From the NCBI GenBank assembly GCA_002189035.1, contig NEEC01000014.1, positions 2,420,501 to 2,484,500 of the forward strand: DNA of 64,000 nucleotides, in the 5' to 3' direction. Source of the DNA: Utricularia gibba. Lineage: Eukaryota; Streptophyta; Magnoliopsida; Lamiales; Lentibulariaceae. Both the position numbers and the translations under genes were made by a program. Below the pieces are notes generated by a model. That model saw nothing but the letters and a program-made list of their open reading frames with translations. It was not told the DNA's origin and made no database searches. Below, piece by piece: positions 10,542-21,465 of this stretch (position 1 is the first letter of the stretch; every line of letters starts with the position of its first letter).

Positions 10542-13193
10542 TCAGACAAGAGTCTCTGATGTTGGGAAGAGCTTCCCCAGCATGGCGTTAGATAATACTT
10601 CGTTGGGATCAAGCTCCTTTCTTGCTTGGTTATATCGATCCACAGGGAACCTTTTGCTGAGTCTGGACTGCAGGGCTTGAAGCTCATCCTTGTCCTTTGG
10701 GATCTACAAGCAGGAGGTTGTCAAGTGCATGCGGGTCTGTGTCTTGCAGTAAGGAAAGCTGACCACTTTACCTCAATCTTAGCCCAGTGCTCATAAGCTG
10801 AGAATTCATCCCACAGATATGCTTGGGTCAAGCTGCGGTAATGGAAGAATTTTTCTGTAATTTGCTTTCTTTGACGGCTATCCATTGTAGGAAGATACAT
10901 AATTATACCAACCTGTAAAAAAAAGAACCAACACACAAACTCATATCAGAGTAAAGAATTTATGGAGTGCATGAGCACACAGACAACCAGCACAAGACTA
11001 AAGACGGTACCCAAGAGAATATGTCCGTCTCTGATGAGCTATAAGCTGGACTGAAAACGCTTCTGCTACGAGCAGTCCATCTCTGCTCAATGGGTGCCGG
11101 TGCTGGCACATCATTTTTTTTAATGACTTTCAACAGCTTTTCAATGTATTCCAGATCTTTTGTACTCGGGTTTGATAGTGTTCCAGCAGGGAAACATACT
11201 TCTGAGACCCATTGTTGCCCTCCACAGTCAAAACCAAGGATTTCATCACTCCAACCCACCCGATATCCCTCTGATTTCCTCCAAAATTCAGCCTCTGCTT
11301 CATTGACCCTCACAATGTGTTCTTTGTTAAGAGGATCTAGAGCAAGCAGCTTATCTCTCAGTTCAGTGAATGAAAGTTCATTGATATCACTTGCAGTTTC
11401 TTCAGAACTAGAGTTGATGTCTTTCCTGCGAATAATGGAATCACCTCAATAGAGAAAGATCATTGGGATCATTTTTCAAAGTTTTCACAAAATCTTCATC
11501 CATGGACTTTGCGATATTAGCAAAAGCCCAAGGGGTTTCATGTAACAGAGGAAGCGAGAGGCTCACTGGTACTTGGTCAATGATTCCCGATAAAGGTCTC
11601 TCACATGTTGTAGAGCTTCCTCCTCAGTGTACTTGGGTTTATACTTGGGCATGCCTTTCCATTTTGAAAGAGGATTACACGTTACAACAACAACGGCATC
11701 AGTATATGGAATGTACAGTAATTTGATATGCTTGTTTTCAGACAGAAGTCGCCTGCAACAGAGAAAATGATTAAGCTCAGTGTATCAAGATGCTTTTCTT
11801 TTCTCGAAAAGACAAAAAGAGCTGTACAACATTTCCACAAACGTCTCTATGAATAAAGTAGTCAGCATATAGGAGATATAACGGACAAACAGAAATTTTG
11901 AAAAATGAGGCTCCATTCTCAGCAAAATAATAAGTTTTGACGTTTAGACAAAAAAAGGGGGAGATCAGAAAGAGTTTACTTGTGATTCTTCTTTATCTCT
12001 GTCATGGTGGAAACATAAGTATGCTCCACAAGCTCATGCCTGTCAACACACTGCAGAGTTACCTCTGCAACGACACCAAGCCCTCCAAGACCACATCTAG
12101 CTAAGTAAAAGAGATCAGGATCTTTCTCTTCAGAAATCTCGATTGTTCCCTTGGCAGGAGTAACCAACTTCATGCTGATAACCTGCTCATCAATGGGCGG
12201 AAGCTTTGCACCAGTTCCATGAGCCCCAACCTGAACTCTTAGAAAACATACAATTCAGCAACGTGATTCAGAAGCACTCAGCACTGCAAACTTAGGGCCT
12301 TGCAGGTTTTTAAAGATCAGAGCCAAAGACAATCAATTGAAATCTATCGATTCTACTGAATTCGTTGCACGAAAGAAGGAGCAATTTTCCAACTTACAAC
12401 AACATAATGTTGCCAATGAAATCTGAAGCATCAATTTCATACAACGGTAATCAGTATTGCAAATAAATCTAAAAGGGAAAAAGGAACAGATAAGAAAGTC
12501 AATCTGAAACATCAGGCAGAATGAGTTGTCCTATCTCCTTCAGCTAAAGAATTTAACCTGAACAATGCCACCAATTTGCTGTTCCCTAATGGAAGCAAAA
12601 TTCTGCAACGTAAGCCCATATTGTTTGATGGCATCCACAAGCTGCTGCACCCTCATCCCCGCCTGTACTCGAACTCTCTTACTTTTCTCATCGACCTCCA
12701 AAACCCCGTCCATCAACGCCAAATTCACCATCCCGGAACGCGCCAATCCAATCCCATTAGGCGAAAGACCGGACCCAACTGGTCGGATCTTTTGCTTTTT
12801 TTCATTGAAATCTTTAACCACCGTCTCGAGGTCGGAGAGGGTTTCTGGCTGGATGAAATTGGCCGTTTGGACCTCATGTGTACCGCTCCAGTTGGAAACT
12901 GTGTGAAGGTCAGGGGGAAGAGGGACATAGCTGAAAATTTGAGCTTTTTTGTGCTTGGCGTTGAGTGGGAATGGGAATGAGTAATAAGTGGCGGCGCCGC
13001 AACCGACGAGAAGGATTGCGTAACCGATGTACTTGCGGAGCTCAGCTTCGGGATTCGACGTTGGCGGGGGGATGGAACTGTTACTCGACACTGAGCACAT
13101 ACCCTGACCCCGAATCGGTACTGACCGGCGGCCAATCTGCAACACCCGTCTTCGGAGATCGTTCACCGGGCCGCGGAGCATTGCCAATACCAT
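10542..13193 (-). CDS. GLDH: L-galactono-1,4-lactone dehydrogenase, mitochondrial
   Basis: Oxidises L-galactono-1,4-lactone to ascorbate, passing electrons to cytochrome c, at the inner mitochondrial membrane; also needed for complex I assembly in plants. Six exons: 13193-12558, 12230-11980, 11752-11567, 11425-11011, 10912-10772 and 10703-10542, giving 596 residues, the family size. The N-terminus is Arg-rich and basic as in mitochondrial presequences. One hydrophobic stretch (YIGYAILLVGCGAATYYSF) sits near residue 75. The FAD-binding domain follows with VGSGLSPNGIGL, VGAHGTGAKLPPIDEQV and YLARCGLGGLGVVAEVTLQC. The C-terminus, KELDPNEVLSNAMLGKLFP, is typical. ATG 13193 is preferred; ATG 13181 four codons later is possible. 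Confidence 0.96.
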
Positions 13194-13630
13194 GTTTCTG
13201 AATCTGCTCAACCAAACAATCAAGTGATAAACAAGAAGCCGGTACTAGCGTCCCTTCGCCTTTGGAAGTTTGGATCTATTTGAACAGAGCATCCTTTCGA
13301 CATTAAAACAGGTTGCTTTTTTAACTGCAGCACGATTACAAATAACAGAAACAATATAGTTCTTAATCATGATCTTCCTTCACTAATAAACCCACTCCAT
13401 TAACTTGAAAGGTACAAAGATCAAGAACACCCCTTTCAGCTCACGCTAACTCTGGGCACCAGGTACCATTCAGTTAAGAGATGACAAACATCGGAAGCGT
13501 TGTGAGTTAAAAGGAAATGAGCACGATCTGCAGCAACTAGTGAGACAATTCAGGAACTGAAATTTTTCCTACTTACAAGTGCCAAAATGGGTTTGTACTC
13601 GCAAGGAGAGTTGAGCACACCAACACCAGT
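13194..13630. other. Spacer between GLDH and NRPE5
   Basis: 437 bases between the GLDH start and the NRPE5 stop, both on the minus strand. It should contain the GLDH promoter and the NRPE5 3' UTR. No gene or clear motif was found. Confidence 0.5.
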
Positions 13631-14977
13631 TCACCAAACACATCTGTAAGTAACATGGAGCTGGGTGAGTTCACCTCCATAGGTTACCTTCACAACCTGG
13701 CCCTTCTCCAATCCATAGTAACGAGCAATCGCATCCTTCTGGGACATGCGAGGAAGCTATACAAGACTAGTCATTGGTTATTGCTTTCCTTGAACGAAAG
13801 AAAATTAAGGAGGTTCAGTATACTAGCCTGTTTTTCTTCTATGCTGTATTTCTTGAGTAATTTCTCCTTCTCGTCATCACTCAGTATTTGATGCTTTGGT
13901 TTTAATTCATGCTTTGTAACGTTCACCAGCAACTCGGTGATCTGCATGATATGTGATTCTAGTAGGCACCAAGAAGAATTCTAAACACCACATCGTGCAA
14001 ACATTAATATTAGCTGGCCTCTGCAGGGGAAACAGTGGTACAGCTCGAAGACAGAAATAAAGAATGTCCCTCGTCTAGCATTACAGTAAAGTGAATGCAT
14101 GAATAACCTATCAACTGCATGCATCAGTTGCACCATATGGAAAGCACAGGACTGCAGTCATGGAATGCTGAGGATCACGTTGCGGATGTTACAAAATATT
14201 AGGCGATGCAAAACAGCAAACGAAAGACCAGCGTACATTGTAAAACCGATTCTCATAGCAAGGGAGCCCTTGCTCTCCTTCTGCTTACATTTTAGTAGAA
14301 CGACAAAATAAGTCTGATAAATCTCTACTTTACGGAATGCAGACTTCCTTTCAAAAATTGTATATATAACGAAGATCCAAGAAGAGGATTCGAGTTACCA
14401 CAATGCGAGATAGAGGTGGAAACAAAAACTAAGAGTGTAGCGGTGAAATCACCTGGAAAATCTCAACCTTGTAACTGAAACTCTCAACCCGTTTCAAGGC
14501 CTGGCTAGTAATCCTATTCTGTATCACCATTATCAACCTACTTGGGTTCCCTTTATTAGCAATCACAGCTGCCACTGCACCAATGACGCTTAATTTCACT
14601 ACCCCCGGGCCGGAGAAGATGACTAAAACCTAAAATAGCAGTTTCTGAACATATCAATTAAACGGAGAGTGATTCTGGGTTATAGAAATCGCAAAAAGAG
14701 AAGAAATCCACCCTAATCGAGGGATCGTCCTTGTGAAGAGCAGAAATGGTCAATCCCTCAATATCAGGCATCTGGCCATGCTTGACTCGAAACTCCTGAA
14801 GCGAGAAATCAATATCGGCGCGGGAATAACGAATCCACGGTCCTTGAGCATCTCCAGTAGAGTTCTTCGGGCTAGGAAGTACCTATGGCTCTCAATGCTA
14901 CCGTCGTCCAGAAAGCTCGACAAGCAAGCCGGTAAGGTGTGATCGACAACGTCAGTAACTTCTTCCCGCTTCATCAT
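13631..14977 (-). CDS. NRPE5: DNA-directed RNA polymerase V subunit 5 (NRPE5, RPB5 family), with apparent 1-base frameshift
   Basis: RPB5-like jaw subunit of the plant-specific polymerase Pol V, which makes scaffold RNA for RNA-directed DNA methylation. Four exons: 14977-14712, 14629-14453, 13941-13828 and 13756-13631; 227 residues once one base is supplied. The N-terminal domain has ESHRYFLARRTLLEMLKDRG. The assembly domain is strongly conserved: KDAIARYYGLEKGQVVKVTY and HVTYRCVW at the end. The unusual N-terminus and ITELLVNVTKHELKPKHQ favour NRPE5 over the Pol II form NRPB5. At 14820-14825 the run CCC in exon 1 seems one C short, moving the frame from DRGFVIP to RADIDFSLQEF. The third intron uses a GC donor (CAG|GCTAGT). 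Two ATGs start the frame (14977 and 14974). Confidence 0.87.
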
Positions 14978-15265
14978 ACCGGCCCGGCCTCCCTTCTCCT
15001 CGGAATTGCGTATGGTGGAATAAACATGCACTCGAGCCGACACCCTCGGGTCTGGTCCGGTCCAATTACGTTTTTGGACACGGGATAGGGCTGGGCCCTG
15101 GGGCAAATACGTAAAAAAAGAAGGGAAATAAAAATCCTTGCATTTCTCCAGAATAACCCAGGGATCGGTTTTAGGCGGGAAAATTGGTTTCAATCGTGCC
15201 GCTTGTAAGTTCATGAAATGTCTTGGTGAAGAGGAGCGAAACCCTGGGAAATTCTTCCGCTGGTC
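14978..15265. promoter_or_regulatory. Bidirectional promoter of NRPE5 and BRCA2 with E2F-like site
   Basis: Only 288 bases separate the two divergent start codons. GGCGGGAAA at 15174-15182 fits the E2F consensus and lies about 84 bases before the BRCA2 ATG. BRCA2 is an S-phase gene, so E2F control is plausible. The motif is seen; its use is inferred. Confidence 0.6.
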
Positions 15266-18200
15266 ATGTCGTCGAATTGGAAGTTGTTCTCTGACGCGGG
15301 GAACAATTTCAGATGGGAGCCGTCCACTCAACTGCTCCATGGCTGTCCGCTGCTGGAACAGGAAGCGGAGGCTATTCGTCTACCATCAATGACCGATCTA
15401 TTGCTTTTGGGTACTTGCGTCTTTGGTTTTAACTTTAATTATCTACCGCTGATTGAGATTAACGGTCCTTTGTTTTCTTTGATCTTTCCTTAAATATGTG
15501 CGCAGGTCGTTCCCAGCTAGTCGAAAATTGGCGATGCACTTCCAGTGAGCAGCCGATGTTTGTCACCGGATTGGGGAAATCTGTGGTGGTCCAGCAGTCA
15601 TCGGTTGCGAAAGCGCGCTCAATTCTTGGTGATGCAGATGATTCAGGGAATGAGAAAGGTTCGAGTTTTCTCCTACATTTCAGCAATCTAATTTTTAGTA
15701 TTGTATCTCGATGGTTGCCTTTGATTTTCGGTGGTTTTCGCTGTTCTGAATTGTTATTTCTTTTTCTTTCACTCTGTATCTGGAACTTGGGTGAACATTT
15801 GGACCCTATTACGGTAGCTCAAATAATGTATTTAACTTTATCCCATACTTTCTCTAACTGTCCGTTTTACGCAGGTATCACTGATGTGCCTGGGAATGGT
15901 CGTCCATTATCGAAACCAGCTTTTGCAATGGACTTCCGAGAATCAGTTAAAACTCTGACCCCTGAAATTCAGAATGCGCCTGATAGCAATTTTAGGAGAT
16001 CAAATTCAATGTTCCGAACAGTATCAGGGAAAACATTCCACCCAACTCCAACTAGCCTAATTAGAGAGGAAGCAGTGCTGGCTGCAGTGGATGATGTTGA
16101 GGGAGATGGCATACTTAGGTTTGAGGGGAAAGAGAAAGAGCCAGGCTCCGGGAATTTCATTGCCTCAGAAGCTTCAGTTCACCGATCTCTTGGCACTTCA
16201 TGTGTAATATCAGACAGAAAAATGTGTTCAAATGTAATGCCAACACCTACGGAGTCTCTTTCTCTCAAATTTCAAACTGCTGGTGGAAAATCTGTTTCTG
16301 TCTCAACTGATGCATTGCAGCGTGCTAGGAGTTTGCTTGGAGATCTTGATGTTGATTCATTCTTTAATGAAGCCACCACGGTTGATGCACGGTTTCCCAT
16401 TATTGATCATGGATGGTCTACCTGTAGCTCAAATTCCACAGAAAAGAGGAAGATGAATGTCCACAGTTCACATAAAAAATTTACATCTCCACTGAGGTCA
16501 CATCCCCATCAGTCATTTCTTAAGTTTGAAAAAGCCCTACCTGCAAATAACTTGATTCCAAAGTTTGATGCAGTCGCTGGTACAGATCATTCCAGATTTT
16601 TTTGTGCCCCTGATCAAGAAAAGCAGGCTTTAAGTGTTGATTCCTGTGTTAACAAATTTGGTTCTGCAGCTAATGGTGTCCCTTCAAAAACTGATCCCTT
16701 AAAGAGGCTATGCAGTAAAACAGTTGTAGATAGTTCGGATACAAAAAATCTTAGTGCTGATTCAGTAGGAAAAAAACGTCTTCAGGGGACCTCATCTCGT
16801 CCTCCATTCAAAAGACCCAGAAGTGCGTTTGTTTCTACCTTAAATGAAAATGGCTTATCGACTTCTACTGGTGAGTTATCATAATGCAAATTTATTTACC
16901 CCTGAAGCTAACTAAATTCTGACAGTGAACCTGGCGCTCAACAGACTTCTGCAAGCGTACGAGTTGCACTCAGCAACCTTTTCAACATACACGAACTTAC
17001 CTCAAAGAATATTTCCCTCAGCCTCCATTGCATAAGGAAATGGTATGTAGCCTATATGCAAGAACTTATCAATGCTCTTATTCTTTATGTTGATGTTTTT
17101 TCTTGTTTAAATAGTTGGAGAATATTCCAGAAGATGTGAAAAGTATGAACCCTGATACAGCAGAACGTTATGTACTTCGTAGCAGCCTACATTCAGAGGG
17201 TTTTGGTTCAAGGGCCTTTTATCAGATGATGTGTCATGCCGGAGCTTCTATGCAATCATTGACCCAAGAGTAGGACTTCTTCTCGCTTGAAAAATTTTAA
17301 CCGCTGTTCTACTTGTTTTCTTGGCTCCCTTATTTTATCATTTTAAGCATTTTGGCGTGTTTATTTCCATGAAATGATCATTAGTTTTTTTTCTGATATT
17401 TTGTTGACTTGTGCTTCTGCATAGATGGATTTCAAATCACTATAGGTGGATTATCTGGAAACTTGCAAGTTATGAGAGGAGTTACCCATCGAAATTTTTG
17501 GGAAAGCTGATGACTGTTTCCAATGTCCTTGAAGAGTTAAGATACAGGTATACAAGTTTTGTTGTATATTTTTTGTAAAAAAATTGGCGGGAATGTTCAT
17601 GCAAACAATCACCTCACTGCACCCTTTATCCATTCCTCTATTCTTTTCAAACGAAAACACCAAACTGACATTCTCCTCGTGCACTTTTTACCATTAAACC
17701 AGCATTCTGTCATGAATTTATTTCCTCTTTAACTTACTACTTCTTTGAAGTTTAATGACAGTTTCATAATATGCATAGGTATGAGAGAGAGGTGCATGAT
17801 GGTCACAGGTCAGCAATCAAGAAAATCCTAGAAGGAGATGCAGCACCATCTTCAATGATGGTACTATGCATTTCCTCCATCCGCAAAACATGTTCCACGA
17901 CACGCGAAAATCAAAATTCTTCTCTGGAGAACAGCAATGCTAGAGCTCCGACGATAGAATTAACTGATGGGTGGTGAGGACAATTGACATGAATTTGTTT
18001 TTCTTTTTTGAGAAAGATGATTTACTGCTGACTAAATTAGATCTACCAGGTATTCCTTAGGAGCTCAGTTGGATCAACAGCTATATCAAAAACTTGTTTC
18101 AGGGAAATTATTTGTTGGACAAAAGCTACGGGTAGGATTTTACTTAGTGATAATCTTATGTTCTGTAATGGATATTCTGCTGCTCATGGTTTACGTTCGT

Positions 18201-20540
18201 GAAGATATGGGGAGCAAAGCTTTCTGGGTGGCTTGGACCTGTCTCACCTTTGGAGGTGATTGCATAATTAAGTTTCCTTTGTTGCATCAAATAACCTGCT
18301 ATCCAAATTTCTCATGGAAATCATGATTTCATTTTCAGGCATCTGAGTCTACTAGCTTATTGTTGCATATAAATGGCACATACAGATGTCACTGGGCGGA
18401 AAAGCTGGGATTTTGTATGTACTTTCTTAGCTGCATTTTTTCTTAGTTATGAAAAACTAGGATTTTCTGAAGCCTACGTCATGGTCTTCCTGTGAATATA
18501 GGTAAAAGAACATCCATGCCTTTGAATTTCAGATGCATCAAGCCTGCTGGTGGGGCTGTTCCCAACACTTCTGTTGGCATAAAACGGATATATCCAATGC
18601 TTTACCGGGAAAGGTATACAATGAGCGTGTAATCTGGTGATCAGGCGATTGAGGAGGTATGATATAAATCCTTCATTGCAGATTGAGTAATGGGCACTTC
18701 ATTTTGAGGTCAGAGAAAGCAGAATCTAAGGCGCGCCAATTGTATAATAAAAGGTGCATGCTGCCTTAACATTGAATTTTGAATAGAATTTGAGTAATGT
18801 ATTTTATCTTTTGAAAGGATCCTTGTTGTAGTATATGAATTATGTTGCAATATTCTTTTTGATTTCTTTAATTTGGTAGTTCAGACGGGATGCTGTTGCT
18901 GAAGAAATCATTTCAAAATTTGAGAAAGAAGCAGAGTATGATCTAGATGATATTCATTGTGAAGGGGCCAAACTCATGAAGCTACTAGAGACTGCTGCTG
19001 AACCAGAAGTTTTAATGGCAGGGTTGAGCTCGAAACAGCTGATTTCCTTTTCTTCTTACAGGGCTAAGTTGGAGGTATACTGAGAGATATTTGCAAAACT
19101 AGCCCCTTATGCCTTCTAATAGATTTCTCTTGTTGCTTTAGGGAATAAGGCAATCTGAAATGCAGAAATCTATTGAAGGGGCTTTGGAAACTTCCGGACT
19201 TGCTGAACGAGAAGTTACTCCTCTTTTACGGGTTAAGGTTGTTGGCATTTTGAGTAGAACAACCAAGTCAAGGTATCCTATTCAGGAAGGCATGATAACA
19301 ATATGGAATCCTACTGAGAAGCAGGTTTACCATTATGTGGTTTTGATAATGCTTTTATCATTCTCTTTAGAGCTCTACCTTTTGGAAGTCCTTAATTATA
19401 TGTACATTTATTGATTCACAGATATTGGAGCTATCCGAAGGCCAGGCATATTCTGTTTCAGGACTTGTAGCATCCAGTTCGGAGTCCGACTTCCTTCACT
19501 TACAGGCGAAAGGATCAACAAGCAGTTGGCAACCTTTGCCTCTGTCAGTAATGGACAATCTCGAGTTAGTTTCTGCCTATACATACTGTTTGTCTCCTAT
19601 AAATAATTGAAGCACTTACTGAAAAGTTCTTGCAGGCCATTCTTCACCTGCCGTGGGTCTGTAACAATATCTTCTTTGAATGATGTCCTTCTCTCCAGGT
19701 AAGCTACTAGTGATTCCTTGGAGATTTTTTTTTTTATTTAGTAGCAGGATCATGGCCGATCACTTTTTTATTCCTTGCCCCTTTTTCCAGTGAATTTGAC
19801 ATTGCAGCTCTTGTTGTTCATATTACCGAGGTTTACAAATCAGGTTATTATAACAAGCAGTGGGTATTTGTGACTGATGGATCTACATCTGACCTTTCTA
19901 CAAACTGTCCTGAAACTGGATTGTTGGCGATCAACTTCAGCACACATGAAAACGAGTCCTCCACGTCAATAAACTGCAACATCGTGGGATCTGTGGTATG
20001 TTTCTCTGAACTTCCAACCACTAGCTCTCTTCAACATCCACATGTTCCCTGAAATCTATGCGAACAAACCACAGAAAGAAATCCATCTGCTACCGTAACA
20101 TTTCCTAAACTTTTTGTTCCTTTTTTAAAATTGATTTGTTGTTTTTCGTTCCTAATGTCTTGTTCCAGTTAAATGAATCACTGCTTGAAAGAGAATCTTC
20201 TTTTGGGTTGATAGCGCTGATCAATCTCTCCTGCTGAACAGGTGGGTTTTTGTAATCTTGTAAAGAAACCAGCCGATGAAGTGAATGGAATTTGGGTAGC
20301 TGAAGCGACCGAGAATTCTGATTACTTGACAAGTTATCGTGATCCAAAGTGGAACCATTTGAAAACCGCTGCTGCCTCAGTATCAGCTTGGGCAAATAGA
20401 CAAGCCTCTGGCTTGGTAAGCCTCGAACATCATGCTCCTTGTCGACTTGTTCGTGTCTTACTTTAATTCACGTTACTCAACAAGCCAATGGATCGCAGAA
20501 AATCGAGAAACTCAAGGAATACATCCGGTCTATCCTATAA
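15266..20540 (+). CDS. BRCA2: BRCA2 homolog, breast cancer susceptibility protein 2-like
   Basis: Loads RAD51 and DMC1 onto DNA for homologous recombination, in meiosis and repair. Nineteen exons: 15266-15410, 15506-15658, 15875-16870, 16945-17042, 17115-17269, 17425-17547, 17779-17973, 18050-18131, 18205-18255, 18339-18414, 18502-18613, 18682-18753, 18885-19074, 19142-19324, 19422-19564, 19636-19698, 19791-19995, 20242-20415 and 20499-20540; 1,085 residues with no frame break. Three BRC-like repeats lie near residues 66-91, 145-175 and 230-262; only the last (FQTAGGKSVSVSTDALQRAR) has the FxTA motif. The helical domain starts near residue 510 (NHYRWIIWKLASY). The OB folds follow (GKLFVGQKLRIWGAKLSGW, LLLHINGTYRCHWAEKLGFC), and VGFCNLVKK and WVAEATENS lie near the end. 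It is divergent from NRPE5. Confidence 0.95.
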
Positions 20541-21465
20541 AAAAAGGGCATGACATGGATGGATGATTCATTGAAAGATCCTAGTGCTCAGTTGTACGCC
20601 ATCAGTGCAAGCATGAAATCCCAAGTTTTGGAGCCATCCACGGGGAATCTGATCTTTTCCTTTTTATTTATTTTACCACCTATTTCCATGTGTTCATATC
20701 AAATACGTCGTCTTTGGATGCATCGCAATGGTTTTTTTTTAGCAGTCCTGTGAAATTGCGGCTGCCCCTGCCCATCATAACGGCGGGATAGCGTGATAAC
20801 TGAGAAAGGAAAAAAAGAACTTTTGTATTGAAACATGATCAATCGCCCCTGGTTGTTTTCATTTAACAAACAATAGGATTCACAGTTTTAATAAAAAATG
20901 AATACCGGATTTGAGGTCTCTCACAACAGTCACTTCGGTGATTCTTTAACCCGAGTGTGAGGTGAGTTAAGGATCTCGGGTACGAAATGAATATCATCTT
21001 CAAAACATCAACTTTACACAACCTGTAAACCAACCTCATGCCCAAAAACACTGGAAAGAAAGCACACAAACAACCATAGAATCGAAGGAAGAAGAATACT
21101 AAAGCGGAGTTAATGACTGCACACTGGAACTCATCACATCCCCGAGCTGGAAAAACAAGGGGGAGCTTTTAGAGTAGAGTGACTGGACACAACACCTGCA
21201 GAAAGCATTGAGTCGAGTGTTAGGTTTGCAATCAAGAGGTAAGAAGTCAAATTTGAAGGAGCAAGTTTTAAAAGAATAAGACATAGCAGAGTGTGTTTAA
21301 TCATCTTTTTATGGTAAGAAAAAAAAGGCCTTGGAACAGCTGGGATTTCAGAAGGGTAATAGTATACAGTATATCCCATACCTTGATTTCAGTATAGATA
21401 GAAGCATACTAGATCCGAGAAGTATTCAGGAGTATAAAATATGGAGGTTTAGTGCATGTATATTA
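20541..21465. other. Tail-to-tail spacer of BRCA2 and IMB4
   Basis: 925 bases with both 3' untranslated regions. Base composition is AT-rich. No gene, repeat or RNA was recognised. Confidence 0.5.

Noticed and set aside
12565..12980. Long plus-strand open frames over GLDH exon 1
   Set aside because: They are antisense to a well-conserved exon and have no recognisable domain.
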